A DNA stretch of 64,000 nucleotides from Paracoccaceae bacterium (GTDB lineage: Bacteria > Pseudomonadota > Alphaproteobacteria > Rhodobacterales > Rhodobacteraceae), in NCBI GenBank assembly GCA_021741245.1, contig JAIOYF010000002.1, positions 372,001 to 436,000 of the forward strand, written 5' to 3'. Positions 43,848 through 54,541 of this stretch are shown here, one piece after another (position 1 is the stretch's first letter; every line of letters begins with the position of its first letter). The position numbers were made by a program, and so were the translations under genes. The notes under the pieces were generated by a model. That model saw only the letters and a program-made list of their open reading frames with translations, was not told where the DNA came from and did not search any database.

Positions 43848-44495
43848 CTATGTTGCTTGTTGCTCAACCACACGGAGCGTGAGGTTGATGCGCCCGCCCT
43901 TCGGCAAAAGGGGTGACGTGCCATGGCGCACCCGGTCGACTCCATGCCACGCCAGACGCGCCGCACCACCCATCACCATGACATCGCCGGACCGCAGCCA
44001 GATACTTTGTGTCCGTCCGCCGCGTTCAGTGCCACCCATACGAAACAATGCCTCATCCCCAAGAGAGATTGAGACAACGGGAAAACTGAAATCCCCTTCG
44101 TCACGATCCTGATGTAGCCCCATCTTGGCGCCCTCACCATAAAAGTTGATCAAACAGCAATCCGGCTCACGCGGACATGCTGCGACAGCCCGCCAGATTG
44201 CAAGAATGCTGTCAGGAATCTGAGGCCATGGCTGTCCATCCGGGTGGTTGGGTTCATAGCGATAACCGCGCCGATCCGTTATCCACCCAAGGCGTCCGGC
44301 AGAGGTCATGCGAACACTCATCGGTTTTCCGCCGGGCGTAAGGGGGGCAAACAGCGGGGCCTGTGCCACGACACCCCTGAGCGTTTCAACCAGATTGACC
44401 TGATCTTGTGTGGTCAAGAGCCCCTCATAAAGTTCAAACCCCGCAATGATAAGCGGGACCGGGGCTTTTCCATCTGGCGGGTTTGGCGGCTGCAC
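43848..44495 (-). CDS. alkB: Alpha-ketoglutarate-dependent dioxygenase AlkB
   Basis: Fe(II)/2-oxoglutarate enzyme that removes alkyl groups from 1-meA and 3-meC in DNA. It is 215 aa, of normal size. Iron ligands are in LHQDRDEGDFSFP (HxD) and WHGVDRVRHG (His), and RINLTLRV supplies the 2-oxoglutarate-binding Arg. The frame begins with GTG at 44495 without a good RBS; no in-frame ATG lies near it. It ends convergently with the SH3 protein. Confidence 0.92.
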   Translation of the reverse strand: MQPPNPPDGKAPVPLIIAGFELYEGLLTTQDQVNLVETLRGVVAQAPLFAPLTPGGKPMSVRMTSAGRLGWITDRRGYRYEPNHPDGQPWPQIPDSILAIWRAVAACPREPDCCLINFYGEGAKMGLHQDRDEGDFSFPVVSISLGDEALFRMGGTERGGRTQSIWLRSGDVMVMGGAARLAWHGVDRVRHGTSPLLPKGGRINLTLRVVEQQAT

Positions 44496-44573
44496 AGTTC
44501 TAAAGACATTCCCTAGGCACAGCCGCCAAATTAGCCCGTTTTACGGACCCAGCAACCCAGACCGCATGAATCG

Positions 44574-44738
44574 CTATCGCGAGACAGATGTTTTGGTCCG
44601 CGAGGATTGCCTGGCAAAGGGATCAGCCTTTGATCTGGGCATCAGCACCATGGCCAATGACAAGACCAAGGCAAACAAAACGGTCGTCGCCAAAATTGGC
44701 AGGACAGCACCGAGAAGCATTGGCAGCGAAACGGTCAT
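44574..44738 (-). CDS. Small single-pass membrane protein, 54 aa
   Basis: Open frame with a near-perfect Shine-Dalgarno sequence, AAGGAGG, 6 nt before the ATG at 44738. The peptide starts MTVSLPMLLGAVLPILATTV and continues LFALVLSLAMVLM, giving one strong membrane helix (about residues 8-33), followed by a short polar, basic tail (PRSKADPFARQSSRTKTSVSR) in the cytoplasm-type charge pattern. No family recognised. It is encoded opposite dnaK, upstream of alkB, in a gap that otherwise looks empty. Confidence 0.65.
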   Translation of the reverse strand: MTVSLPMLLGAVLPILATTVLFALVLSLAMVLMPRSKADPFARQSSRTKTSVSR

Positions 44739-44817
44739 ATCGGACCTCCTTGGGTATGAAATGGGTATAGTCGAGAGAGCTTTCTAAAAAATTCACGACA
44801 GATCATTGGGCGTCGCG

Positions 44818-44848
44818 GTTGCAGCCAAAATGTGGGCCTCCTATATAC
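44818..44848 (+). promoter_or_regulatory. Candidate RpoH (sigma-32) promoter of dnaK
   Basis: GTTGCAG near 44818-44824 and CCTATATA at 44840-44847 resemble the -35 and -10 parts of alphaproteobacterial heat-shock promoters. They lie about 110 nt upstream of dnaK. The -35 is a weak match. Confidence 0.4.
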
Positions 44849-44957
44849 AGCACGCATAGGGGCGTTCTGGGCAGTCTGGAATTCCTCACACTCCATGGGC
44901 AAGGGTGCCGTTTTCGGGCCTGCGCCACGACCATCGCCTGTAGAAAGGGATCAAAAC

Positions 44958-46862
44958 ATGGCCAAGATCATCGGTATCGACCTTGGAACGACCAACTCCT
45001 GCGTTGCCATCATGGATGGCTCGCAACCCCGCATCATCGAAAACTCCGAAGGCGCACGCACGACCCCGTCGATCGTTGCCTTCACCGAGACGGAGCGTCT
45101 TGTCGGGCAGGCCGCCAAGCGGCAGGCCGTCACCAATGCCTCCAACACCGTTTTTGCGGTGAAGCGCCTGATTGGCCGCCGTCACGATGACGCCGCAATC
45201 CAAAAAGACCTCAAGAACATGCCTTACCGCGTTGTCGATGGTGGCAATGGGGACGCATGGGTTGAGGTGCGCGGCGAAAAGTATTCGCCCAGCCAGGTGT
45301 CGGCCGTCATCTTGCAAAAGATGAAGGAAACCGCCGAAAGCTACCTTGGCGAAACCGTGACTCAGGCCGTGATCACTGTTCCGGCCTATTTCAACGATGC
45401 ACAGCGTCAGGCAACCAAGGATGCGGGCAAAATTGCCGGCCTTGAGGTTCTGCGAATCATCAACGAACCGACTGCGGCCGCATTGGCCTATGGTCTGGAC
45501 AAGAAAGAAACCAAAACCATCGCGGTTTATGACCTTGGTGGCGGTACGTTTGACATTACCATTCTGGAAATCGACGACGGCCTGTTCGAAGTCAAATCCA
45601 CCAACGGGGATACCTTCCTTGGCGGTGAAGACTTTGACATGCGCATCGTGTCCTATCTGGCCGATGAGTTCAAAAAAGAGTTCGGCGTTGACCTGACGCT
45701 GGACAAGATGGCCCTGCAGCGCCTGAAAGAGGCGGCTGAAAAGGCCAAGATCGAACTTTCGTCCGCCAGCCAGACCGAGATCAACCAGCCGTTCATCTCG
45801 ATGGACAAGAACACGGGCCAGCCGTTGCACCTTGTGGTCAAGCTGACCCGCGCCAAGCTGGAAAGCCTTGTTGACGACCTGATCAAACGCTCGATGAAAC
45901 CCTGTGGCGCCGCGCTCAAAGATGCTGGTCTGACTGTGGGCGACATCGACGAAGTGGTTCTGGTCGGCGGTATGACCCGCATGCCAAAGGTCGTGGCCGA
46001 AGTGACCAAGTTCTTTGGCAAAGAGCCGAACAAGGGCGTGAACCCTGATGAAGTCGTCGCCGCCGGTGCCGCCATTCAGGCAGGTGTCTTGCAGGGCGAC
46101 GTCAAAGACGTGGTTCTGCTGGACGTGACGCCATTGTCGTTGGGCATTGAGACGTTGGGTGGCGTGTTCACCCGCCTGATCGACCGCAACACCACGATCC
46201 CGACAAAGAAGAGCCAGATCTTCTCGACCGCCGAAGACAACCAGAATGCCGTGACGATCCGGTGTTTCCAGGGCGAGCGCGAAATGGCGGCTGACAACAA
46301 GATGCTGGGCCAGTTCAACCTTGAAAGCATCCCACCGGCCCCACGCGGCATGCCACAGATCGAGGTCACCTTTGACATCGACGCCAACGGCATCGTGTCG
46401 GTGAAGGCCAAGGACAAGGGCACCAACAAGGAACAGGCCATCACCATCCAAGCCTCGGGTGGTCTGTCGGACGAAGACATCGAAAAGATGATCCGTGACG
46501 CCGAAGCCAATGCCGAAGCTGACAAAGAGCGCAAGGAACTGGTGGAAACCAGAAACCAAGGCGAAAGCCTGCTGCACTCGACCAAAAAGTCGCTGTCCGA
46601 GCATTCCGACAAGGTCGATCCGACCACGGTCGAGGCTATCGAACTTGCCATGCAACCGCTGGAAGAGGCTCTTAAAGGCGAAGACGCCGGAAAGATCCGT
46701 TCTGGCATCCAGAACCTGACCGAAGCCGCGATGAAACTGGGCGAAGCCATCTACAAGTCCAGCCAGACGGACTCCGAGGCAGACCCCGATGCTCCGCGTG
46801 AAGTTGACGAAGATATCGTCGATGCAGACTTCGAGGATCTGGGTGGAAACAAGCGGAAGTAA
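44958..46862 (+). CDS. dnaK: Molecular chaperone DnaK (Hsp70)
   Basis: 634-aa ATP-dependent chaperone. The N-terminal [19 protein letters not shown] is the phosphate-1 motif, and [19 protein letters not shown] and [13 protein letters not shown] complete the actin-like ATPase. The substrate-binding domain begins near [20 protein letters not shown]. The C-terminal [14 protein letters not shown] tail is of the kind that binds DnaJ/GrpE partners. The start at ATG 44958 is the one that gives the canonical N-terminus; the earlier in-frame GTG/ATG adds 42 non-homologous residues. Confidence 0.98.
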   Translation: MAKIIGIDLGTTNSCVAIMDGSQPRIIENSEGARTTPSIVAFTETERLVGQAAKRQAVTNASNTVFAVKRLIGRRHDDAAIQKDLKNMPYRVVDGGNGDAWVEVRGEKYSPSQVSAVILQKMKETAESYLGETVTQAVITVPAYFNDAQRQATKDAGKIAGLEVLRIINEPTAAALAYGLDKKETKTIAVYDLGGGTFDITILEIDDGLFEVKSTNGDTFLGGEDFDMRIVSYLADEFKKEFGVDLTLDKMALQRLKEAAEKAKIELSSASQTEINQPFISMDKNTGQPLHLVVKLTRAKLESLVDDLIKRSMKPCGAALKDAGLTVGDIDEVVLVGGMTRMPKVVAEVTKFFGKEPNKGVNPDEVVAAGAAIQAGVLQGDVKDVVLLDVTPLSLGIETLGGVFTRLIDRNTTIPTKKSQIFSTAEDNQNAVTIRCFQGEREMAADNKMLGQFNLESIPPAPRGMPQIEVTFDIDANGIVSVKAKDKGTNKEQAITIQASGGLSDEDIEKMIRDAEANAEADKERKELVETRNQGESLLHSTKKSLSEHSDKVDPTTVEAIELAMQPLEEALKGEDAGKIRSGIQNLTEAAMKLGEAIYKSSQTDSEADPDAPREVDEDIVDADFEDLGGNKRK

Positions 46863-46937
46863 AACCGCGCATATCGGAACAGGGGGCGGGCCGGCAACGG
46901 GCCGCCCTCGTGCGGTTCCGGAAAGGGGTGCATACCC

Positions 46938-48089
46938 ATGGCAAAACGCGACTATTACGAGGTTCTGGGCACCACCAAAGGCGCCTCTGCGGACGAGTTG
47001 AAAAAGGCTTACCGTCAGAAGGCCAAGGAATTCCACCCAGACCGCAATTCCGACAACCCCAACGCCGAGGCGCAGTTCAAAGAGGTGAACGAGGCCTATG
47101 ACGTGCTCAAAGATGCCGACCGCAAGGCCGCATATGATCGCTATGGTCATGCAGCCTTCGAAGGTGGCATGGGCGGCGGTTCAAGGGGTGGTCCTGGCGG
47201 AGCCGGCAATGCCGATTTCGCAAGCGCCTTCTCGGACGTGTTCGAAGACCTGTTTGGCGATTTCATGGGCGGACGCGGCGGCGGCCAGTCCCGCTCACGC
47301 GCGCAGCGTGGTTCCGACCTGCGGTATAACCTGCGCGTCTCGTTGGAAGAGGCGTTTCAAGGCGTTCAGAAGACCATCAATGTCCCAAGCTCCACCAGCT
47401 GCGATACGTGCCGTGGCACTGGGGCAGAGGGTGGTGCCGAACCGACGACCTGCCCAACCTGCTCAGGGATGGGTAAAGTACGGGCGCAGCAGGGCTTTTT
47501 CACCGTTGAACGCACCTGCCCGACCTGTTCGGGGCTGGGTCAGATCATCAAGAATCCCTGCCGCTCTTGTGGTGGTCAGGGTCGGGTCGAAAAAGAGCGG
47601 GCGCTTTCGGTGAATATCCCCGGAGGCGTGGAAACCGGCACACGCATTCGCCTTTCCGGTGAAGGTGAGGCTGGTCTGCGGGGTGGACCATCGGGCGATC
47701 TGTATATCTTTATCGAGGTCAAGGAGCACCCGATCTTCCAACGCGATGGCGTCCACTTGTTCTGCCGTGTGCCTGTCAGCATGATCAACGCCGCCTTGGG
47801 TGGTGAGGTCGAGGTCCCGACGATTGATGGCGGTCGTTCCCGCGTAAAGGTGCCCTCGGGTGCGCAATCGGGCAAACAAATGCGCCTGCGCGCCAAGGGG
47901 ATGCCCATGCTGCGCGGTGGCGGGGTGGGCGATATGTTGATCGAATTGGCGGTGGAAACCCCGGTCAACCTGACGTCACGGCAAAAAGAACTTCTGCGTG
48001 AGTTTGAAAAGCTGAGCGAAGAAAACAATCCCGAAGGCTCATCCTTCTTTTCCAAGGTCAAGGGATTTTGGGATAGCATGAAAAGCTAA
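46938..48089 (+). CDS. dnaJ: Molecular chaperone DnaJ (Hsp40)
   Basis: 383-aa co-chaperone. The J domain has the HPD tripeptide ([12 protein letters not shown]) at about residue 33. A Gly/Phe-rich linker follows ([20 protein letters not shown]). The Zn-binding domain has four CxxCxGxG-type repeats ([32 protein letters not shown]). The C-terminal substrate domains are complete. It lies 75 nt after dnaK; the two form the usual dnaKJ unit with a terminator after dnaJ. Confidence 0.97.
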   Translation: MAKRDYYEVLGTTKGASADELKKAYRQKAKEFHPDRNSDNPNAEAQFKEVNEAYDVLKDADRKAAYDRYGHAAFEGGMGGGSRGGPGGAGNADFASAFSDVFEDLFGDFMGGRGGGQSRSRAQRGSDLRYNLRVSLEEAFQGVQKTINVPSSTSCDTCRGTGAEGGAEPTTCPTCSGMGKVRAQQGFFTVERTCPTCSGLGQIIKNPCRSCGGQGRVEKERALSVNIPGGVETGTRIRLSGEGEAGLRGGPSGDLYIFIEVKEHPIFQRDGVHLFCRVPVSMINAALGGEVEVPTIDGGRSRVKVPSGAQSGKQMRLRAKGMPMLRGGGVGDMLIELAVETPVNLTSRQKELLREFEKLSEENNPEGSSFFSKVKGFWDSMKS

Positions 48090-48124
48090 CACCAAACCCC
48101 GATAGGGAATTGATGAGGATTTCG

Positions 48125-48152
48125 ACCCGCCGGGAAACCGGCGGGTTTTTCT
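48125..48152 (+). terminator. Intrinsic terminator of dnaKJ
   Basis: CCCGCCGG, GAAA loop, CCGGCGGG form an 8-bp stem with a GNRA tetraloop, followed by TTTTTCTTTC, 36 nt after the dnaJ stop. Confidence 0.92.
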
Positions 48153-48251
48153 TTCGCGTCAGGCGATACCAAAACCTACTGCCGATTTGCCCACATATGT
48201 CTCCCGCAACAGATTAACCTTTCCTTCACCAAAAAGGGGCACCCTGCCTTG

Positions 48252-49019
48252 ATGACAAAACAGGGATTTCAGGACGGTATGCTGCCCCTTTTTTCCCCCT
48301 TGGGGGATGAGGATGAGGCGCCTGCTGCGCCCCTGTCACACCGCCTGCCCTCCTATATCGCTGATCACCGCAAACGCCTGCGCAGCCGCTTTATGGAAGG
48401 CGGCGCCACCGCGATGCCGGATTACGAATTGCTGGAACTTTTGCTGTTTCGCACGATCCCAAGACAAGATGTCAAACCCTTGGTCCGCCTTTTGCTTGAG
48501 ACATTCGGCGACCTGAACCGCGTGGTCACGGCATCGCCCGCGCGGCTTTTGCAGGTCAAAGGTGTGGGAGAGGCCGTAGTTCAGGATCTTAAGATCCTTG
48601 AGGCCGTGGCCCAGCGGATGATGCGCGCCCGCGTGATGCACAAGCCAGTCTTGTCGTCATGGGACGCGCTTTTGGACTATTGCCACACCACAATGGCCCA
48701 TCGAGAGACCGAGCAATTTCGCATCCTGTTTCTGGATCGCAAGAACACCTTGATCGCAGATGAGGAACAGGCCCAAGGCACCGTCGATCATGTCCCTGTT
48801 TACCCGCGAGAGGTGGTCAAACGGGCGCTTGAACTCAATGCCTCTGCACTGATTTTGGTGCACAATCATCCCTCTGGGGACCCAACCCCGTCGCAGGCCG
48901 ATATCTCGATGACCATTCAGATTCAGGATGCCTGTCAGGTGCTGAACCTAACGTTGCATGATCACCTGATCATCGGAAAAGAGCGTGAGCTTAGTTTTCG
49001 AGCGCAGGGCTACCTTTGA
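48252..49019 (+). CDS. radC: RadC/JAB-domain protein
   Basis: 255-aa protein of the RadC family. The N-terminal HhH region (LLELLLFRTIPRQDVKPLVRLLLETF) and a C-terminal JAB/MPN metalloprotease-like domain (ALILVHNHPSGDPTPSQADISMT) are intact, with the HxHx(7)D ligands. The historical link to DNA repair is weak, and the true role is unsettled. The start is ATG 48252; a TTG 3 nt upstream would also be in frame. It overlaps the convergent OmpA-fusion gene by 29 nt. Confidence 0.92.
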   Translation: MTKQGFQDGMLPLFSPLGDEDEAPAAPLSHRLPSYIADHRKRLRSRFMEGGATAMPDYELLELLLFRTIPRQDVKPLVRLLLETFGDLNRVVTASPARLLQVKGVGEAVVQDLKILEAVAQRMMRARVMHKPVLSSWDALLDYCHTTMAHRETEQFRILFLDRKNTLIADEEQAQGTVDHVPVYPREVVKRALELNASALILVHNHPSGDPTPSQADISMTIQIQDACQVLNLTLHDHLIIGKERELSFRAQGYL

Positions 49020-50505
49020 AGGATGGCCGCAGCCAAACCTCGACCCGCCGGTTCAGGCGGCGACCCGCGCTTGTTTCATCGCAGGCCATGGGCATCGCTT
49101 CGCCAAACGCCTCCACCGCCGGGAAGGCTGCGTCTGGCACCCCAGCAACGGCAGATCGAAGGGCAGCAAGAACCCCCTCGGCGCGAGACCGGCTGAGCGC
49201 TAGATTGGCTGCTGCGGCACCTGATCCATCTGAAAACCCTGCCAGAATCACGTCCGTATTCCGAAAGAACCCGATTTCGATCAACCGCGCCAGATCGGCA
49301 AGGTTATCGCGGGAATGGGCATCCAGGTCGCTGGACCCGTCTTGGAAGCGAAAGGTCAGTGATAGCCTGTCTGCCCCGTCCATCACCCCCACCAAACGTT
49401 TCAAATCCTCGAGCGAGGTTTCTTCCCCCGCACCTTGAATCGCATTGATCAAGCGCAGGCCATCCGCGGTCATCGGTTGCCGCTCTGGCTGACGGTCGAT
49501 CCATCCGGCAGCAGCAACCGCCGCCTGCGCCTGTGGCGTTGCAAGAAATTCCATGAACTCGCGCAAGAAAAGCGGCAAGCGACGGCGTGGAGTCAACAGA
49601 TAGATCGGAAGGGCAAGCGGGTAATCCTCTGCCTTGACGGCAAGGGCCGACGGCAGCAGGGGAAAGCCACAGCTATCCGTCAGCGGCAGGGCACGCGCTG
49701 TCATCACCCCTGCACGCACCGTCATCGCCACGGCCCAAGGATCAGCCGCCACGGCCGCACCCAAGGCCGCGATGTCGGGATGGATGACCTTTGCCGCAAC
49801 GTCCTTTCCCAGCCGGACCGAAAGCGCGCGCTGAAGCGCCGTGTCGGATGCAAGACCATGCAGGACAAGTGGCATATCCGGGCCGCCCACCTCGGCCCAA
49901 TTTGCGACCTCTCCGGCCAGAATTCGCGCCAGATCACGGGTTGAAATCTCGGGCAGCGGATTGTCTGGCGCGACGATTGGCACCAACGCATCCATGGCGA
50001 TCACCCGCGTGCCCAACCCCGGCTCTGTCGCGGCTGACAAGATCAGTTCGGCGCGCCCCGCAAGCAGGTCTTGGCGCGACACCTCAGGCGAAGCTGCGGT
50101 AAAGCTGACCTCAGCCAATGCCTTCCCACCATCAGGATCCCGAAGTTGAGCGCGGTATCCATCGCCCTCAAGGTCCACATAATCAAGGCCACGCACGGCG
50201 GCGAAACTTTGGAACAGGCCGGGCAGCAAAGACTCACCCACCCCAGCCAAGCCGACAATCCGGATTGTTGCCTTTGGGGCAGTCAGATCAGGACAGGCGG
50301 GCCCCTCACACAGCACACCGGCGGCATCTACCGTCAACAGGCCATAGGCGCTGTCGATCCGATAGAATTCACCATCATATCCCTGCAGACTGCCGGAAAT
50401 GGAAAGGCCACCCTCTCGGGCGCTTAGGGTAATATCCTGAGCCCCAGCGATTGAGGGGGCAAAGACCGCGGCGAACAGGGCCGCGCGCCAAAAGATTACC
50501 CCCAT
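48991..50505 (-). CDS. Solute-binding (PBP-like) domain fused to an OmpA domain
   Basis: 504-aa exported protein. A signal peptide covers about residues 1-22 (VIFWRAALFAAVFAPSIAGA). A phosphate-type PBP domain fills the middle (FTAASPEVSRQDLLAGRAEL and ALVPIVAPDNPLPEISTRDLARI). The C-terminal 120 residues are OmpA-like peptidoglycan-binding (FRFQDGSSDLDAHSRDNLAD, ANLALSRSRAEGVLAALR, RRLNRRVEVWL). The start is ATG 50505, giving the signal peptide; the longer reading has no RBS. The product should be tethered to the cell wall. It lies 17 nt after a second exported protein. Confidence 0.85.
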   Translation of the reverse strand: MGVIFWRAALFAAVFAPSIAGAQDITLSAREGGLSISGSLQGYDGEFYRIDSAYGLLTVDAAGVLCEGPACPDLTAPKATIRIVGLAGVGESLLPGLFQSFAAVRGLDYVDLEGDGYRAQLRDPDGGKALAEVSFTAASPEVSRQDLLAGRAELILSAATEPGLGTRVIAMDALVPIVAPDNPLPEISTRDLARILAGEVANWAEVGGPDMPLVLHGLASDTALQRALSVRLGKDVAAKVIHPDIAALGAAVAADPWAVAMTVRAGVMTARALPLTDSCGFPLLPSALAVKAEDYPLALPIYLLTPRRRLPLFLREFMEFLATPQAQAAVAAAGWIDRQPERQPMTADGLRLINAIQGAGEETSLEDLKRLVGVMDGADRLSLTFRFQDGSSDLDAHSRDNLADLARLIEIGFFRNTDVILAGFSDGSGAAAANLALSRSRAEGVLAALRSAVAGVPDAAFPAVEAFGEAMPMACDETSAGRRLNRRVEVWLRPSFKGSPALEN

Positions 50506-50522
50506 AAACCCTTTACCGCCCC

Positions 50523-51515
50523 TTAGTTTGCGGCTGCGAGTTTCATGTCCTGCACAAGGTTTTTCAATACAAGAATGTCGCCGATGGCCGTGCAATCAGG
50601 CATTGCAAGCGAAAGATCCGTTATTTCTACGGACCCCTGACCTGCCATGATTGTTTCGCCAAGGATTTCGCGACCGCAGGTCGCTTCGGTCACCGCTGAT
50701 TCAAGGACAATCTGGGCATCCTTGTCTGCGCCAAAGGTGAATACCTCGGCCAAAAGCGGAAGATCGGTTGTGGAATCGCCCAAGAGCGTCAGGAATGCGC
50801 CTTCGCCCGGCGACCCCGCGTAGGAGGCAGAGACATGACCCGGCTGGCCATAGCTTGCGCCATTTTCAAAACCGTGCAACTGGAACGCATCTTCAGCCTG
50901 CCATTGGACGACAAAGCGTTGCATGTCCGCGATTGCGGGCACGTCGATGGTTGCCTTTGCCGTATCGCCAGAGGGGAACAGAACCTCGACCTCCGCCACC
51001 GCCGCAAGTGCAGGCAGAACTGCGAAAAGCGCCCCGCTGGCGGATGTCTTGCCGGTGACAGCAAGGCCCGCATGGCGCAAGACGACCCGCTGATCAGAAC
51101 TGCAGGGTGCAAGAAGGGTCAGGCCAATCATCGCGCCGGGCTGTGCCAGAAGGTCGAGTTGCATCGCGCAATCATTGATGGCCACGGCGGTTGCGTGTGC
51201 GGCAATGGCAGCCTCGTCGGGTTCAGTGGCATCCTCCGTCATTGCCAATTTGGCTGAAGGTGGACTTTCCACCATCTCGGCTTCTGCCGTGGCTTCTGTT
51301 GGCGTTTCATCCATCAGGGGCGGCAAGAATGTGGGGGTCTGGCTTGCAATAGCCTCTGGCCCGGCGGCCACGGGCGTTACCGATGAGATAACGACCCCGG
51401 CTGGCGGATTGCCCTCGGCCATGCGGCTGTTTGCTTGTTTTTGTACGAAATGGCCGGCACCAAGCGCCACAGCCCCGGTCGCCACCATCAGCGTCAGTTT
51501 GCGTTGCAGGTTCAT
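50523..51515 (-). CDS. Exported hypothetical protein, 330 aa
   Basis: Not recognised. The N-terminus (LQRKLTLMVATGAVALGAGHFV) is a signal peptide or anchor. A Pro/Glu/Ala-rich spacer follows to about residue 100 (PTEATAEAEMVESPPSAKLA). The rest is beta-rich with three Cys. GGAGG precedes ATG 51515 by 5 nt; ATG 51518 is the alternative. It ends 17 nt before the OmpA-fusion gene, so the two are one operon and probably act together in the envelope. Confidence 0.72.
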   Translation of the reverse strand: MNLQRKLTLMVATGAVALGAGHFVQKQANSRMAEGNPPAGVVISSVTPVAAGPEAIASQTPTFLPPLMDETPTEATAEAEMVESPPSAKLAMTEDATEPDEAAIAAHATAVAINDCAMQLDLLAQPGAMIGLTLLAPCSSDQRVVLRHAGLAVTGKTSASGALFAVLPALAAVAEVEVLFPSGDTAKATIDVPAIADMQRFVVQWQAEDAFQLHGFENGASYGQPGHVSASYAGSPGEGAFLTLLGDSTTDLPLLAEVFTFGADKDAQIVLESAVTEATCGREILGETIMAGQGSVEITDLSLAMPDCTAIGDILVLKNLVQDMKLAAAN

Positions 51516-51642
51516 CATGGCCTCCACCAGACTTTGTCAGGGTGGAAGATCGCTGCGAAAGCAGGCCAATCAGTGGCACATTCGGGGAATGTTTCCGGCC
51601 AAGCGGGGCAGAATTGGGGCAGCCATCACGCTGCCCCGAATA

Positions 51643-54357
51643 TCAGACCAATCTGCCGTGGCAGTGCTTGAACTTTTCGCCCGACCCACAGGGGCAGGCG
51701 TCGTTGCGTGCCGGATTGCCCCAAGTGGAGGGATCCGCCTCATCAAACCCGGCCAGCCGCTGTGGCGCGGGTTCTTGCGCCTCTTGGGGTGCGCTCTGGG
51801 CAATGCCCACATCGGCACCGGCAGCCGCTTGCTGCTGGGCCAGAACCTGCTGCATCATCTGCTGCTGCTCGGCCTCGGTCAGGGGGCGGATCGCCCCAAG
51901 CTTTTGGCTCACGTCTTGGCGCAGAGAATTCAGCATCGATTCAAACAGGGCAAAGCTTTCCGTTTTGTATTCGTTCAACGGATCGCGCTGCGCATAGCCA
52001 CGGAACCCCACGACAGAACGCAGGTGTTCAAGCGTCAACAAATGCTCGCGCCATTTGGCATCGATGGTCTGCAACAAGATCTGCTTTTCAATCGACCGCA
52101 TCGTTTCAGCGCCAAAGGCCTCGGTCTTTGCAGCCATCGACTCGGCGGCAAAGGCCTCCAGCCGTTCTTTCATCGCGTCTTGATCAACGCCCTCTTCCGC
52201 AGCCCATTGCGCGATGGGGGCATCAAGGTTCAGCTTTTCGCGGCAGGCCGCCAAAAGACCTTCGGTATTCCAAGCGTCGGGATAGGCTTTGGGTGGCAGG
52301 TATTGATCGACCAGATCGTCAATCACCTGAACGCGCATATCCTCGGCAATCTCGGCAACCTCTTCCGATTCCATGATTTCCAGACGCTGGCCAAAGATGG
52401 CTTTGCGCTGATCGTTCATCACGTCATCGAATTTCAACAGCTGCTTGCGCATGTCGAAGTTGCGGCCTTCGACCTTTGCCTGTGCGCGCTCCAGCGACTT
52501 GTTGACCCACGGGTGAACAATCGCTTCACCCTCTTTCATGCCCAGTTTGGACAAAACGGCATCCAGACGTTCGGACCCAAAAATCCGCATCAGATCGTCT
52601 TCCAATGACAAGAAGAACGATGAACGGCCCGGATCGCCCTGACGGCCCGAGCGGCCGCGCAACTGGTTGTCGATGCGGCGCGATTCGTGGCGCTCGGTGC
52701 CAAGGACGAAAAGGCCGCCCGCGGCCAGAACCTTCGCCTTTTCTTCGGCGTGCTCGCCTTCGATCTTGGCGCGCACCTCGTCGGGGTGCAGATGAGGATC
52801 GGCGGCGATGGCATCCATTACCTTCATCTCGACGTTGCCGCCAAGCTGAATGTCAGTGCCGCGTCCGGCCATGTTGGTTGCAATCGTGACAGCCCCAAAG
52901 CGCCCGGCATCGGCAACGATCTGCGCCTCTTGCTCATGCTGGCGGGCGTTCAGAACGTTATGCGGGATACCAGCGGCCTTGAGCAGCCCCGACAGGAATT
53001 CCGACTTTTCAATCGACGTCGTGCCGACAAGGATCGGCTGACCCTTTTCATTGGCCTCACGGATCGAGGCAACGACGCCCTCATATTTCTCACGCGCGGT
53101 CCGATAAACCTGATCGTGTTCATCTTTGCGCGCAATTGGACGGTTGGTCGGAACCTCAACCACGCCCAGTTTGTAAATCTCCATGAACTCGTCAGCTTCG
53201 GTCGCGGCAGTGCCCGTCATACCGGCAAGCTTTTCATAAAGGCGGAAGTAATTCTGGAAGGTCACGCTGGCCAAGGTGACGTTTTCGGGCTGGATCGCCA
53301 CGCCTTCCTTTGCCTCAATCGCCTGATGCAGACCATCCGACAAACGCCGCCCCCGCATCATACGGCCGGTGAATTCGTCGATCAGCATCACCTCGCCATC
53401 GCGCACGATGTATTGCTGATCCTTGGTGAACAGCTTGTGGGCGCGCAGCGCCTGCGTCACATGGTGCACAAGGGTGGTGGATTCAGGATCATACAGGTTT
53501 TGCCCATCGGGCAGCATGCCCGCTTCGCGCAAAAGCCGCTCGATGACCTCGTTGCCCTCGTCGGTATAGGTGACGTTGCGGGTCTTTTCATCCAGCTTGA
53601 AATGCTCTTCGGTCAGCTTTTCAATAAAGCCGTCAACACCTTTGTACAGATCAGACCGGTCCTGTGAGGGGCCGGAAATGATCAGGGGTGTCCGCGCCTC
53701 ATCCACAAGGATCGAGTCGACCTCGTCCACGATTGCAAAGAAATGGCCGCGCTGCGACATTTCCTCGATCGACCCCTTCATGTTGTCACGAAGGTAATCA
53801 AATCCAAGCTCGTTGTTGGTCGCATAGGTGATGTCGGCACGATAGGCCGCGCGCTTTTCCACGTCAGGCTGATAGGGATAGACCACACCCGTCGTCAGAC
53901 CCAAGGCTGCATAAACCTTGCCCATCCATTCCGCGTCGCGCTTTGCAAGATAGTCGTTGACCGTAACGACATGCACACCCTTGCCGGCAAGCGCATTCAG
54001 ATAGGCCGGGAAAGTCGCCATCAGCGTCTTGCCCTCACCCGTCTTCATTTCCGCGATATTGCCCTGATGCAGGAATATGCCACCCTTTAGCTGCACATCA
54101 AAGGCGCGCAGACCAAGGGCCCGCCTTGCCCCTTCGCGGCAATTGGCAAAGGCTTCTGGCAGCAGGTCATCCAGACTTTCGCCTGACTGGGCGCGCCTTG
54201 CCATGGCCTCCGTCCGTTTTTTCAGGTCATCGTCGCTAAGTGCCGCGAACTCCGGCTCCAACGCATTGATCTTTGCGACCAAGGGACGAACCGATTTAAC
54301 CTTACGATCATTGGGGGTACCAAAGACTTTTCGCGCAAGCGTACCAAGACCCAGCAT
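51643..54357 (-). CDS. secA: Preprotein translocase ATPase SecA
   Basis: 904-aa motor of the Sec translocase. Walker A ([17 protein letters not shown]), DEAD-like [20 protein letters not shown], and the helicase motif [21 protein letters not shown] are intact. The C-terminal Zn domain ([16 protein letters not shown]) binds SecB. The start is ATG 54357, with GGAGAACAC upstream and the family N-terminus [20 protein letters not shown]. It is divergent from the parvulin gene, which encodes a secreted fold helper. Confidence 0.98.
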   Translation of the reverse strand: MLGLGTLARKVFGTPNDRKVKSVRPLVAKINALEPEFAALSDDDLKKRTEAMARRAQSGESLDDLLPEAFANCREGARRALGLRAFDVQLKGGIFLHQGNIAEMKTGEGKTLMATFPAYLNALAGKGVHVVTVNDYLAKRDAEWMGKVYAALGLTTGVVYPYQPDVEKRAAYRADITYATNNELGFDYLRDNMKGSIEEMSQRGHFFAIVDEVDSILVDEARTPLIISGPSQDRSDLYKGVDGFIEKLTEEHFKLDEKTRNVTYTDEGNEVIERLLREAGMLPDGQNLYDPESTTLVHHVTQALRAHKLFTKDQQYIVRDGEVMLIDEFTGRMMRGRRLSDGLHQAIEAKEGVAIQPENVTLASVTFQNYFRLYEKLAGMTGTAATEADEFMEIYKLGVVEVPTNRPIARKDEHDQVYRTAREKYEGVVASIREANEKGQPILVGTTSIEKSEFLSGLLKAAGIPHNVLNARQHEQEAQIVADAGRFGAVTIATNMAGRGTDIQLGGNVEMKVMDAIAADPHLHPDEVRAKIEGEHAEEKAKVLAAGGLFVLGTERHESRRIDNQLRGRSGRQGDPGRSSFFLSLEDDLMRIFGSERLDAVLSKLGMKEGEAIVHPWVNKSLERAQAKVEGRNFDMRKQLLKFDDVMNDQRKAIFGQRLEIMESEEVAEIAEDMRVQVIDDLVDQYLPPKAYPDAWNTEGLLAACREKLNLDAPIAQWAAEEGVDQDAMKERLEAFAAESMAAKTEAFGAETMRSIEKQILLQTIDAKWREHLLTLEHLRSVVGFRGYAQRDPLNEYKTESFALFESMLNSLRQDVSQKLGAIRPLTEAEQQQMMQQVLAQQQAAAGADVGIAQSAPQEAQEPAPQRLAGFDEADPSTWGNPARNDACPCGSGEKFKHCHGRLV

Positions 54358-54541
54358 GTGTTCTCCGTGGGTATTCCTGACAGGATCGTGTGTACCAAGG
54401 GCCTTGCCCGCCCCCAACGCCTTCCATAGAAAGCCCAAGAAGGCCGGCTGGCCCCGTCGCACGCGACCCCCGCGATTTAAGGGAGAGGCCGACCATAGTC
54501 AACGTTTGGTGGGGTCGCAGCCCGATCAGGAGGGTGTGAAT

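Noticed and set aside
44886-47150. 754-codon minus-strand frame opposite dnaK
   Set aside because: Antisense shadow of a highly biased gene; dnaK and dnaJ are unambiguous on the plus strand.
48252-49019. radC as a mark of a mobile island
   Set aside because: radC-like genes are often plasmid- or island-borne, but here it is next to dnaKJ with no integrase or repeats, so core placement is more likely.
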